Position numbers and translations under genes: made by a program. Below the pieces are notes generated by a model. It had not been told where the DNA came from. It saw only the letters and a program-made list of their open reading frames with translations, and made no database searches. Positions 52,561 to 62,025 of a DNA stretch of 64,000 nt are shown piece after piece. This stretch comes from an uncultured SAR116 cluster alpha proteobacterium (lineage in GTDB: Bacteria; Pseudomonadota; Alphaproteobacteria; Puniceispirillales; Marisalimonadaceae), in contig CACMOJ010000005.1 in the NCBI GenBank assembly GCA_902615325.1, positions 1 to 64,000 of the forward strand, written 5' to 3'. Position 1 is the stretch's first letter, and the number at the start of each line of letters is the position of its first letter.

Positions 52561-53227
52561 TTATTTTCTCATTTTAATTTTTTTAGGATTAATTTTTTTC
52601 ATTATTTTACCAAAATTAATAAAAGAAAATGAAATTAAAAAGTTTAAAAAAATAAATTTTCTTTCAATTTATTTATCCTTATTTGTATTTTCATATATTT
52701 CAGTTTCTGTAACTTACTATTTTCTAGGCTCTCCAAATATTTCAAACTCTATGCTCTTAAAGATTAAAGAAAAGAAACAACTTGTTAAACAAGAACAAAT
52801 GAAAAATATTAAAAAAACCAAAAATGACTTAAAGATAATAAATAAAATGTTACAAACTGATCCACAAAATTTAAATTTGTTATTAGCAAAAGCATCAATG
52901 GCAGCCATTATTCAAGACATTGAAACAGAAATAGAAACTTTAAAAAAAATTATTAAAATTAATCCTATAACAAACGTTAAATCTCTGTTAGCACAAGCAT
53001 ATTTAAGAAAAAATGATGGAATTGTTAATGAATTTATAAAAAAATTAATTGATGAAGTTTTATCCGAAAAACCTAAAGATCCAGGAGCAAATTTTATTTT
53101 AGCTAAATATTTAAATCAAAATGGAAACAAAAATAAATCTAGAAATTTACTTTTAAAAATACTTAAAAATCTTGATGATAAAGGCCCATGGCATCAAATC
53201 TATAAGGATGAATTAAATATCAAATAA
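52553..53227 (+). CDS. ccmI: CcmI/CycH-like TPR protein
   Basis: Two N-terminal TM segments, TPR-like repeats, last gene of ccm operon. Confidence 0.8.
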   Translation: MINYFLILIFLGLIFFIILPKLIKENEIKKFKKINFLSIYLSLFVFSYISVSVTYYFLGSPNISNSMLLKIKEKKQLVKQEQMKNIKKTKNDLKIINKMLQTDPQNLNLLLAKASMAAIIQDIETEIETLKKIIKINPITNVKSLLAQAYLRKNDGIVNEFIKKLIDEVLSEKPKDPGANFILAKYLNQNGNKNKSRNLLLKILKNLDDKGPWHQIYKDELNIK

Positions 53228-53228
53228 C

Positions 53229-53771
53229 TTATTCTTGTTGATATTTTTTTATTATTGGAATTGAAAATAATCCGAAAACTACCGATAAAACAGGTATACC
53301 AAAAGCTTTAAAAGATACCCAATCATCTGTACTTAAATTTCTCCATGCAATCTCATTTGCTATTGCCATTACAATAAACATTGCGATCCATAACCAAGTC
53401 AGTTTATTCCAACCTATCGTATCGAGTTTAATCGAAGACCTCATTACAACAGATAAAAAGTTTTTTCCTAAAAATTGTCCAAATAATAATATTAAAGCGA
53501 TAATTAAAGAAACTACGGTTGGTTTAATTTTGATAAAAAAATCATTATCAAAAAATAATGTAAGACCACCAAACAAAACAACTGCTAAACAACCAAATGC
53601 TGCTAACATCGGAATATTTTTGAAAAAATACCAAGATATAATTAATGCTATTATTGTGCTTATAACAAGAACAGCTGTTCCAGCGAAAATACCATAAAAA
53701 TAGTTAACGCCAAAAAATAAAATCAGTGGCCCCATTTCCAATAAGGATCTATATGACTCTTTTTTTTCCAT
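53229..53771 (-). CDS. Inner-membrane septation protein A-like (YciB family)
   Basis: LEMGPLILFFGVNYFYGIFAGTA, NKLTWLWIAMFIVMAIANEIAWRN, DDWVSFKAFGIPV. Confidence 0.9.
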   Translation of the reverse strand: MEKKESYRSLLEMGPLILFFGVNYFYGIFAGTAVLVISTIIALIISWYFFKNIPMLAAFGCLAVVLFGGLTLFFDNDFFIKIKPTVVSLIIALILLFGQFLGKNFLSVVMRSSIKLDTIGWNKLTWLWIAMFIVMAIANEIAWRNLSTDDWVSFKAFGIPVLSVVFGLFSIPIIKKYQQE

Positions 53772-53791
53772 TCATTTCTCCATTAATTTTA

Positions 53792-54772
53792 TTATGCAGC
53801 TTCTCTAAGAGAGATCATTTTTTCTATCTTATCCGTAGCAAACCTTAATTTGTCACCTTTTAATTTAAAAAAACTTTTATCTAAAATATTGTTTCTCCAT
53901 TCACGAGAACAATACATATTATTATATAGACCCAAAATGTGTCTTGTTATTAAATGATCATTATTATCAAACAAAAATTGATCTATATAATCAGCAACTT
54001 TAAATGCAACCGTTCGCCTAGATATATTTTCTCCATTTGAATCTCCATATATTAATTTATCAGCAAAACTTAAAATATAAGGATTTTTGTAAGCTTCTCT
54101 TCCCATCATAAAGCCATCTAAATTTAAATCACGAGTATGTTTAATTCCAGCCTCTAAAGAAACAATTCCACCATTCAAGATAATAACTAAATCATTATTT
54201 TCTTTTTTTAATTTTTCAACTCTTTGATAATCTAAAGGAGGTATTTCTCTATTTTGTTTTGGACTTAAGCCTCCTAATATAGCTTTCCTAGCATGTATTA
54301 TAAATTTTTTTACCCCCGCGGTAGAAGTGATTGATACAAACCTATCAAGATCCAGAGATGACATGTCATCAATTCCAATTCTACACTTAATTGATACCTT
54401 TAGATTTGAATTATTTTTTATTGATTTCACACAATCTGATACAATTTGTGGACTTGCCATCAAACAGGCTCCAAAATTACCCGACTTCACTTTGTTTGAA
54501 GGACAACCAATATTTAAATTGATCTCAGAATATCCATATTTTTCTAAAATCTTAGCAACTTTACCCAATTTTTTAGGATCATTCCCCCCAACTTGAATTA
54601 CAGTTGAGTTATCAAAGTAGTTTGAAGACAATAGTTTGTGTTGAGGTCCATATAATATTGCATCAATGGAAATCATTTCAGTGAATAGAATTGCTTTTTT
54701 AGTTAAAATTCTATGGAAATATCTACAATGTTGATCAGTCCATTTCATCATTGGGGCAATAGAGAATGTCAT
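53792..54772 (-). CDS. dusA: tRNA dihydrouridine(20/20a) synthase DusA
   Basis: SIAPMMKWTDQHCRYFHRIL, QVGGNDP, EINLNIGCPSNKVKSGNFGACLM. Confidence 0.95.
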   Translation of the reverse strand: MTFSIAPMMKWTDQHCRYFHRILTKKAILFTEMISIDAILYGPQHKLLSSNYFDNSTVIQVGGNDPKKLGKVAKILEKYGYSEINLNIGCPSNKVKSGNFGACLMASPQIVSDCVKSIKNNSNLKVSIKCRIGIDDMSSLDLDRFVSITSTAGVKKFIIHARKAILGGLSPKQNREIPPLDYQRVEKLKKENNDLVIILNGGIVSLEAGIKHTRDLNLDGFMMGREAYKNPYILSFADKLIYGDSNGENISRRTVAFKVADYIDQFLFDNNDHLITRHILGLYNNMYCSREWRNNILDKSFFKLKGDKLRFATDKIEKMISLREAA

Positions 54773-54785
54773 TTTATTAAATAAC

Positions 54786-55925
54786 CTAATTTATTTTTTT
54801 ACCAAATTTATTAACAGCATCAGAAGATAACTTTAATCCCAAACCTGGTTCTTTATTCATATATAAAATACCATTTTTAATTTTTGGAGGATTTTCAAAA
54901 AGTTCAGCTTGAAGAGGATCTCTTTCTGGATCTGTAAAAGATTCAACTATCAAACCTGATGGACTAGCTGCCACAATATGAGCATGAATAAAACAATCAT
55001 GGTGTGGTGCTATATCTACGTGATTTAATTCACATAGGGCCGACAATTTTTTTCCTCCACTAAAGCCACCAAACATAGTACAGTCAAATTGTAAAATCTG
55101 AATTGCTTGTTCTTCCAAAATTGATCTACATCCATAAATTGTTATTTCACTCTCACCACCGGATAGTGGGATATCTGTTTGTTGAGATAATAGTTTTAAT
55201 TCACGTCTATCATCTGACCATCTGACAGGTTCTTCGAGCCATCTCGGATTTAATGATTTTAATTCCTTTGCACCTTGGATTGCTGTTTTTAGATCCCAAG
55301 CTCTATTGACATCAACCATCAGATCATTATCTTCTCCAATGATTTCCTTAACAATCGCCATTCTTTCCATATCTTCTTTTAAAGATAATCCTCCTATTTT
55401 ACCTTTGAAACCTTTATGCCCTTGTTCAACTAGCATCTTTATTTCATCTCTTAACTCTATATTATCTTTTCCATCTCTATAATAGGCACAGGTTACATAG
55501 CAAGGCACTTGATCTCTATATCCACCAAACAATTTATAAAGAGGAAGATTTGAAAATTTTCCTATTATGTCCCAACATGCTATATCTATAGCAGCAGATA
55601 TTCTTATTAAAGTCTCTTTACTCCATTTTTTTTTAAAAGATAATTTTCTTGCTGTCATACCAAAAATTTTATCGTAAATTTTCTCTGGTGAAGTTGCATC
55701 CATTCCAATAATTTGTTCTAAAAACCCTGATTTTATTGTATTTATAATTGGATTTATATCAGCATAAACAGTGCATATACCAAAGCCTTCAATGCCTTCC
55801 TTTGTTTTGACTTTAACCAACAACTCATTTGCTGTTGGAACGATAAAATGACTTACCCAATGCGGTCTTGATTCGTCTGGCCCTGTTAAAACAAATGCTT
55901 CTATATTATCAATTATCTGTTTCAT
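54786..55925 (-). CDS. Mandelate racemase/muconate-lactonizing enzyme family protein (enolase superfamily)
   Basis: GFKGKIGG, DVNRAWD, RWLEEPVRW, GGESE, APHHDCFIHAH. Confidence 0.9.
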   Translation of the reverse strand: MKQIIDNIEAFVLTGPDESRPHWVSHFIVPTANELLVKVKTKEGIEGFGICTVYADINPIINTIKSGFLEQIIGMDATSPEKIYDKIFGMTARKLSFKKKWSKETLIRISAAIDIACWDIIGKFSNLPLYKLFGGYRDQVPCYVTCAYYRDGKDNIELRDEIKMLVEQGHKGFKGKIGGLSLKEDMERMAIVKEIIGEDNDLMVDVNRAWDLKTAIQGAKELKSLNPRWLEEPVRWSDDRRELKLLSQQTDIPLSGGESEITIYGCRSILEEQAIQILQFDCTMFGGFSGGKKLSALCELNHVDIAPHHDCFIHAHIVAASPSGLIVESFTDPERDPLQAELFENPPKIKNGILYMNKEPGLGLKLSSDAVNKFGKKIN

Positions 55926-56015
55926 AAAATCACTTTCTAAATATAATAAATATTAAAAGTTTTTATTTGTAAAATGTATATAGACTTCGTCCTTTTTAAT
56001 TTGTAAGAGAGAATT

Positions 56016-57518
56016 ATGGAAAAAACAATTAGAAATATGATTAATCAACAAAATGATGATCTAATTTTTCTTACATCTGAAAAAAATGAAAAACTCTCTT
56101 ACGGAGAATTTAAAATTTTTAGCGAAAAAATATCACGTCAGTTAGCTGCTACAAATATAATAAATAACGACAGGGCAGCAATTGTTTTACCAAATGGACC
56201 TCTGATGGCAAGTTCTTTTTTGAGCATCTCAAGCTATATGTCTGCAGCACCTTTAAACCCTTTATATAAACAGGAAGAATTTGAATTTTATCTTGACGAC
56301 CTCAAGCCTAAATTTCTCTTGGTTGAGCCAAATTCAAAAAGTTTAGCTGTAATTGCCGCCAAAAATTTAAATATACCTGTTTTTGAAATGAAAATTTCTG
56401 ATAATCAACCCCTAGGAACTTTCGAATTATTTGATAAAGAAACTGATTATAAAAATCCAAACGGTTATGATGAGGCTTTGGTTCTACACACATCAGGAAC
56501 TACCTCAAGACCTAAAATAGTTCCATTATCAAATTTAAATGTTTTTACATCTGCAGTAAATATTTCAAAAAGTTTAAAATTAACAACTGATGATCACTGT
56601 CTAAATATAATGCCCTTGTTTCATATACATGGATTAATTGCTGTCTTAAGTGCCTCGGCAAAAGTTGGTGCATCCATTTGTGCAAGTAATGGTTTTAATG
56701 CCCTTAAATTTCTAGACTTAGCTGAAACACAAAATATCACTTGGTATTCCGGAGTACCCACAATGCATCAAGCAATTTTACTTAGGGCTCAAAAAAATTC
56801 AGATAAAGCAAAAAAGCTTAATTTACGCTTTATTAGATCATCATCTGCATCGCTACCACCTGCTATCTTTGAACAATTAAATGATATATTTGAAACACCT
56901 GTAATAGAAGCTTATGGTATGACTGAAGCAACTCATCAGATGGCATCAAATCCACTGCCTCCTGCTATTCAAAAACCTGGCTTAGTTGGAATGCCAGCAG
57001 GTCCAGAAATTTGTATTATGAATGATAAAAATGAAAAATTACCCGAAGGTGAAATTGGTGAAATATGTATTAAAGGGGATAATGTTACTAATGGATATGA
57101 AAATAATCCTCAAGCTAACAAACAATCATTTGTAAATAATTGGTTTAGGACTGGTGATGAAGGTTTTTTTGACGAAGATGGTTATCTTAAAATTTCTGGC
57201 AGATTAAAAGAGATAATCAACAAAGGTGGTGAAAAAATATCTCCTTTAGAAGTTGATAATATCTTAATGGATTTTCCACCAATTGATCAAGCGTTATGCT
57301 TTGGATATAAAGATAAAATGCTTGGAGAAGATATAGCTGTAGCAATAAAACTAAAAGAAAATAAAAGTTGTACGGAAAATGATATTAAATCCTACGCAAA
57401 TGAAAAATTAGCTAAATTTAAAATTCCAAAAAAAATATTTATTGTTGAAGATATTCCTAAAGGTGCAACAGGGAAATTACAAAGAATTGGATTAGCCAAA
57501 AAATTTGGACTAGAATAA
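56016..57518 (+). CDS. AMP-dependent acyl-CoA synthetase/ligase (resembles oxalate-CoA ligase-type enzymes)
   Basis: LHTSGTTSRPKIVPLSN, EAYGMTEATHQMASNPLPP, GWFRTGDEGFFDEDGYL-like, KGATGKLQR; AAPLNPLYKQEEFEFYLDDL. Confidence 0.88.
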   Translation: MEKTIRNMINQQNDDLIFLTSEKNEKLSYGEFKIFSEKISRQLAATNIINNDRAAIVLPNGPLMASSFLSISSYMSAAPLNPLYKQEEFEFYLDDLKPKFLLVEPNSKSLAVIAAKNLNIPVFEMKISDNQPLGTFELFDKETDYKNPNGYDEALVLHTSGTTSRPKIVPLSNLNVFTSAVNISKSLKLTTDDHCLNIMPLFHIHGLIAVLSASAKVGASICASNGFNALKFLDLAETQNITWYSGVPTMHQAILLRAQKNSDKAKKLNLRFIRSSSASLPPAIFEQLNDIFETPVIEAYGMTEATHQMASNPLPPAIQKPGLVGMPAGPEICIMNDKNEKLPEGEIGEICIKGDNVTNGYENNPQANKQSFVNNWFRTGDEGFFDEDGYLKISGRLKEIINKGGEKISPLEVDNILMDFPPIDQALCFGYKDKMLGEDIAVAIKLKENKSCTENDIKSYANEKLAKFKIPKKIFIVEDIPKGATGKLQRIGLAKKFGLE

Positions 57519-57521
57519 TTT

Positions 57522-58538
57522 ATGAAAAAAATATGTATATTTGGTGCTGGAGCTATCGGTGGTTATTTAGCTTGTTCATTAAAAAACACAAATAATAAAA
57601 TTTCAATAGTTGCCAGAGGTCCACATAAAGAAATCATTGAAAAAAAGGGGTTAACTCTAATTAAAGATGAAATCAAAAGATCATTTCATTTTGATATATC
57701 TGAAAATGCAAGTGACCTAGGAAAACAAGATTATATTTTTATAGGTGTTAAAGCTCAATCTATACCACTGATATTAGATAATTTATCTCCTATACTTGAT
57801 GAAAATACAACTATTATATCCGCTGTCAATGGGCTTCCTTGGTGGTATTTTCACGAAGCAAAAACTCAAACTAAATTGGATAATACGCATTTAGAAAGTG
57901 TAGACCCAAAAGGAAAAATTTGGAAAACCTTGAATCCAAACAGTGCCATTGGTTGTGTAGTTTACCCAGCTTGTGAAATTTTAGAACCTGGTATTATTAA
58001 ACATACTGAAGGCGATAGATTTTCACTTGGTGAACCTAACGGAATGATTTCTGAAAGATTAAGAGAAATATCAAGTATTTTAATTGATAGTGGATTAAAA
58101 GCACCACAAAAGAAAAACTTAAGAGATGAAATTTGGATTAAGTTATGGGGTAATTGCTCATTTAACATTTTAAGTGCATTGACAGGATCTACACTCGATG
58201 AGATTGGGAAAAATCCAGCAATATTAGATTTAATTAAAAAAATGATGGAAGAATGTAAACTTGTTGGAGAAGAAATTGGGATAAATTTTAGAGTTTCAAT
58301 TGATGATAGAATTAAAGGTGCAACTGCAATTCAAGGCCACAAACCTTCAACGACACAAGATTTAGAAGCAAGGAAACCATTGGAAATTGACCCTATAATT
58401 GGCTCAATAATTGAAATTGGTAAAAAGTTAAATATAAATACTTATAATTTAGAACAAATGTATAATCTTCTTAAATTTAAAGGAGAGTTATTAGGGATTT
58501 ATGAAAAAAATGAAGAATTAGAAAAAATTTTACGTTAA
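57522..58538 (+). CDS. Ketopantoate reductase (PanE/ApbA) family protein
   Basis: ICIFGAGAIGGYLACSL, VKAQSIP, IWIKLWGNCSFNILSALTG. Confidence 0.88.
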   Translation: MKKICIFGAGAIGGYLACSLKNTNNKISIVARGPHKEIIEKKGLTLIKDEIKRSFHFDISENASDLGKQDYIFIGVKAQSIPLILDNLSPILDENTTIISAVNGLPWWYFHEAKTQTKLDNTHLESVDPKGKIWKTLNPNSAIGCVVYPACEILEPGIIKHTEGDRFSLGEPNGMISERLREISSILIDSGLKAPQKKNLRDEIWIKLWGNCSFNILSALTGSTLDEIGKNPAILDLIKKMMEECKLVGEEIGINFRVSIDDRIKGATAIQGHKPSTTQDLEARKPLEIDPIIGSIIEIGKKLNINTYNLEQMYNLLKFKGELLGIYEKNEELEKILR

Positions 58539-58879
58539 ATCTTTTCAAAAAAATTTCTTCCTTTTTTATCCTCTATCTCCACTACCCAAGCATCAGCATC
58601 AATTTTAATTTCTTTTTCAATTAATTTTTGAAGCTTTGGATATTCCAATTCTATTTCTTTATGTAACTTGATGTATTCAATTATTGATTTATTTTTTTTT
58701 AGAGAATAGGAATAATTTCTTCTTATAAGTTGTCCTTTTCCGTTCAACAAATCAATTTTTATTAGAATGATCCCTGAATCTAAATCACCCTTTTTTACTA
58801 CAAAAACTGGAATTCCGTCCTGTTGTGCAATTTTTGTTACAGATTTAATTATTATTTCTGTTTTTAAACTATCTTCCAT
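58535..58879 (-). CDS. DUF1491 family protein
   Basis: AQQDGIPVFVVKKGDLDSGIILIKID, DADAWVVEIEDKKGRNFFE. Confidence 0.75.
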   Translation of the reverse strand: MEDSLKTEIIIKSVTKIAQQDGIPVFVVKKGDLDSGIILIKIDLLNGKGQLIRRNYSYSLKKNKSIIEYIKLHKEIELEYPKLQKLIEKEIKIDADAWVVEIEDKKGRNFFEKI

Positions 58880-58884
58880 TCTAA

Positions 58885-59043
58885 TTAAAAATCACTGCAT
58901 CTTCCATTCTTTTCCCAATCACCGTATCTAGTAGGTTCTTTACCTTTAGGGCCTCCAATTTCCTTATAAGAAGTAATCTTAACTTTTTCTAAGTTATTAA
59001 TTTTTTTATTTTTATTTGAAAGTATTTTTTTTTCATTTTTTTT
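58885..59043 (-). CDS. DUF1674/SdhAF4-like small protein; start unresolved (possible frameshift or pseudogene)
   Basis: Read from the minus strand: ...[25 protein letters not shown]; no in-frame ATG/GTG/TTG between this motif and the upstream TAA at 59044-59046; not in the ORF track. Confidence 0.75.
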   Translation of the reverse strand, partial: KKNEKKILSNKNKKINNLEKVKITSYKEIGGPKGKEPTRYGDWEKNGRCSDF

Positions 59044-59102
59044 TTATTGTTTCATAAAAACCCTTTCGGTTTTATTTTAAATAGAGCTATATAATCATAT
59101 AT

Positions 59103-60464
59103 ATGAATTCTGATGTACAATACAAAAAAAATATAAGATTTGTTGCTTTAAAAATATGGGAATTGCTTTTTATTAAAAAAAATAAACTGAGTGATATCTT
59201 TAGGAATGATAAATCTTTTAATAGCTTAAATTCCAAAGATAGATCTTTTATCTACTTTTTAATCCATTTGGCATTGAGGAATCATAATCAAATAAAATTC
59301 TTTCTTAAAAAGTTTGTAAAAAAACAAGTTAGTAATAACTTATACTTTTTAGATGGAATACTCTTATTAGGTACAGCAGAAATTATTTGGTCAAGAACAC
59401 CACACTATGCAGTTTTAAACTCATACGTGGATTTATCAAAAATTCTTTGCGGGGTAAAATATTCGGGCTTCATTAATGCTGTTCTACAAAACATAGTTAG
59501 ACAAAAAGATAACCTATCTTCAAGTAACTGGGATATAAAAAACAATTATCCAAAATGGATGTTAAATAGTTGGGAAAAACAATATGGAAAAATAAAAACA
59601 ACAAAAATATTAAAAGTTTTAAACAAGGAACCTTACTTAGACATAATTTGTTCTGAAAAAATTAATATTGAAATGAAAAATAATTTAATAAAATTTTTAG
59701 ATGGGCATGAAATTCATCCAAATGTAATTAGGAGTTATTATAAAGGAAAAATAAATGATATTTTATATTTCAATAAAGGGATTTGGTGGGTTCAAGATTT
59801 AAGCTCGTATTTACACATAGAATATCTATTAAAATTTTTAAAAAATATAAAAACAAATAATGAGTTTTTAAAAATCTCTGATATTTGTGCCGCTCCTGGA
59901 GGTAAAACATTTCAACTTTTAGATAATGGTTATGAAATAGTAAGTAATGATATAAATAAAAAAAGATTAAATATAATGTCGGACAACTTGAAACGTCTAA
60001 ATTTTAAATCAAAATTAATTTCTGTAGATGGAAGAACTTACAAATTCCCAGAAAAACAAGATATAATAATAATTGATGCTCCTTGTTCGTCAACAGGAAC
60101 AATTAGAAAAAACCCTGATATTTTAATTCGAAACAATATTATTGACTTAACGAAGCTTCAAAGAATACAACAAGAATTACTAAAAAATGCTGCATCAAAT
60201 ATTAAAGTAGGTGGATATTTAATGTATATTGTTTGTTCTTTGGAAAAAGAAGAGGGCGAAGATATTGTTAATAAATTTTTGAAAACAAACACTAATTTTC
60301 AAATTTTAAATCTCAATCAATATATACAAGACTTAAAAACAACTTTAAAATTAAATACTATGGGTTATTTAAAATTCCTTCCTATTGATTTTAAAGTGCA
60401 TCAAAATGATCATCTTAATGGTAATAACGGTTTTTTTTCTGCAGTAATTGAAAGAAAATTTTAG
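59103..60464 (+). CDS. rsmB: RsmB-like 16S rRNA (cytosine-C5) methyltransferase
   Basis: ISDICAAPGGKTFQL, IIDAPCSSTGTIRKNPDI, YIVCSLEKEEGEDIV; NusB-like N-terminal domain. Confidence 0.92.
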   Translation: MNSDVQYKKNIRFVALKIWELLFIKKNKLSDIFRNDKSFNSLNSKDRSFIYFLIHLALRNHNQIKFFLKKFVKKQVSNNLYFLDGILLLGTAEIIWSRTPHYAVLNSYVDLSKILCGVKYSGFINAVLQNIVRQKDNLSSSNWDIKNNYPKWMLNSWEKQYGKIKTTKILKVLNKEPYLDIICSEKINIEMKNNLIKFLDGHEIHPNVIRSYYKGKINDILYFNKGIWWVQDLSSYLHIEYLLKFLKNIKTNNEFLKISDICAAPGGKTFQLLDNGYEIVSNDINKKRLNIMSDNLKRLNFKSKLISVDGRTYKFPEKQDIIIIDAPCSSTGTIRKNPDILIRNNIIDLTKLQRIQQELLKNAASNIKVGGYLMYIVCSLEKEEGEDIVNKFLKTNTNFQILNLNQYIQDLKTTLKLNTMGYLKFLPIDFKVHQNDHLNGNNGFFSAVIERKF

Positions 60465-62024
60465 ATGATAAATTTATTCTCAAATAAGATAAAAAATTAT
60501 CTATTTAAAAAGAAATTAAAATTTATAGATGCAGATGACCCACATACTATTTTTTCTGATATTTGGAATGGCAATTCTCAAAATGGAGAATTAATTACAA
60601 ATGCAAAATACCCTATCAATGAGATACAGAACATAGATAACTTTGACTTTTTAAGAGATCTTAAATCATGTGGAATTTTGAAAACCAGGTCGATAGCTAG
60701 AAAAATTGTCAATTATTGGATTGATAATAATAAAAATTTATTTTCTAAATCCTTTAAGCCCAATTTAATAGCCGAAAGAATTACAATTATGTGTATGACT
60801 TATTCATGGTACGCAAAAAGTGGTGACATAAAATTTCAAAAAAAAAATTTAAATTCAATTTATATTCAATTAGAATTATTAGATTATTTATTAAAAAAAA
60901 ATGCAAATTTATATAATTTCAAAACAATAAAAGGCCTTATAATAGGAAATATTTTTTTATTTAATGATTTAAATAAAATAAATTCATTCATGAATCGGCT
61001 TAAAACTTTATCTGAAAATTTTATTTTAAAGGATGGAGGACATTTATCTAGATGCCCTATAATCCAATTAGATGTATTAAGAGATTTATTAGAGATTAGA
61101 TCAGCAATAGCAACGAATAGAAAATTAAACTCGCCCATTATTCAAACCCTCGTGAAAGTTATGGGAGATTATTTTAAAATTTTTTGCGTAACTAAGGATT
61201 CGTTTTGTAGCTTTAACTCAGGTTCATTAATAAAAAAAGAAAAAATTTCTGAAACTTTAAAACGATTAAGTGGAACTAAATATAATTTTTCATTTGCTAG
61301 ACACTCAGGTTATATTTCCATTTATTCAAATAATTTAAATATGATCCTTGATGCAGGAAACAAAGACCTCTTTTTTAATAATAAAATTTTAAATAATAAG
61401 GCTAGTCTATCTGCTTTTGAACTTTTTTATCAAAAAGCTAAAATTATAACAAATGTTGGTAGCTTTTATTTTAAATCAAACAACAATAATAATTTGAGAG
61501 CTATATCTTCAACAGCTGCACATAGCTCTCTGTCTATTGATGATAGAAATAACCTTGATTTAACAGGTCTAAGAAAAATCAATCACCTTGAAGTAAAAAA
61601 GAATGAAGATGAAAATGGATACTTAGTTCAGGTATCACACGATGCTTATAAATCTCTTTTTGGAATTGGTCATAAAAGAAGACTTTTTATTTCAAAAAAA
61701 TCTCCAGATTTAATTGGAGAAGACGAAATATTTTCTATAGGTAATTATGGAATCAAACCAAAATTTGCTACAATAAGATTTCATTTACATCATAAAATTA
61801 ATCCTATTAAATTACAAAATCAAAATTTATTGCTTCAAAATTCAACAAATAAAATTATCGGTAAATTTTTTTCATCCTCAGATAATATTGAAATAGAGAA
61901 TACTATAATGTATCAGAATTCTGAAAGATATTTTAGTAAGCAAATAGTGATTTTAGTTGAACTAAAAAAAATTAGAGAATTAAATAAGTTAATAATAAAA
62001 TGGTCTTTAAAATTCGAGAAATAA
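60465..62024 (+). CDS. Heparinase II/III family protein
   Basis: LKDGGHLSRCPIIQLDVLRDLLEIR, FSFARHSGYISIYSNNLNMILDAG, TAAHSSLSIDDRN. Confidence 0.88.
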   Translation: MINLFSNKIKNYLFKKKLKFIDADDPHTIFSDIWNGNSQNGELITNAKYPINEIQNIDNFDFLRDLKSCGILKTRSIARKIVNYWIDNNKNLFSKSFKPNLIAERITIMCMTYSWYAKSGDIKFQKKNLNSIYIQLELLDYLLKKNANLYNFKTIKGLIIGNIFLFNDLNKINSFMNRLKTLSENFILKDGGHLSRCPIIQLDVLRDLLEIRSAIATNRKLNSPIIQTLVKVMGDYFKIFCVTKDSFCSFNSGSLIKKEKISETLKRLSGTKYNFSFARHSGYISIYSNNLNMILDAGNKDLFFNNKILNNKASLSAFELFYQKAKIITNVGSFYFKSNNNNNLRAISSTAAHSSLSIDDRNNLDLTGLRKINHLEVKKNEDENGYLVQVSHDAYKSLFGIGHKRRLFISKKSPDLIGEDEIFSIGNYGIKPKFATIRFHLHHKINPIKLQNQNLLLQNSTNKIIGKFFSSSDNIEIENTIMYQNSERYFSKQIVILVELKKIRELNKLIIKWSLKFEK

Positions 62025-62025
62025 A

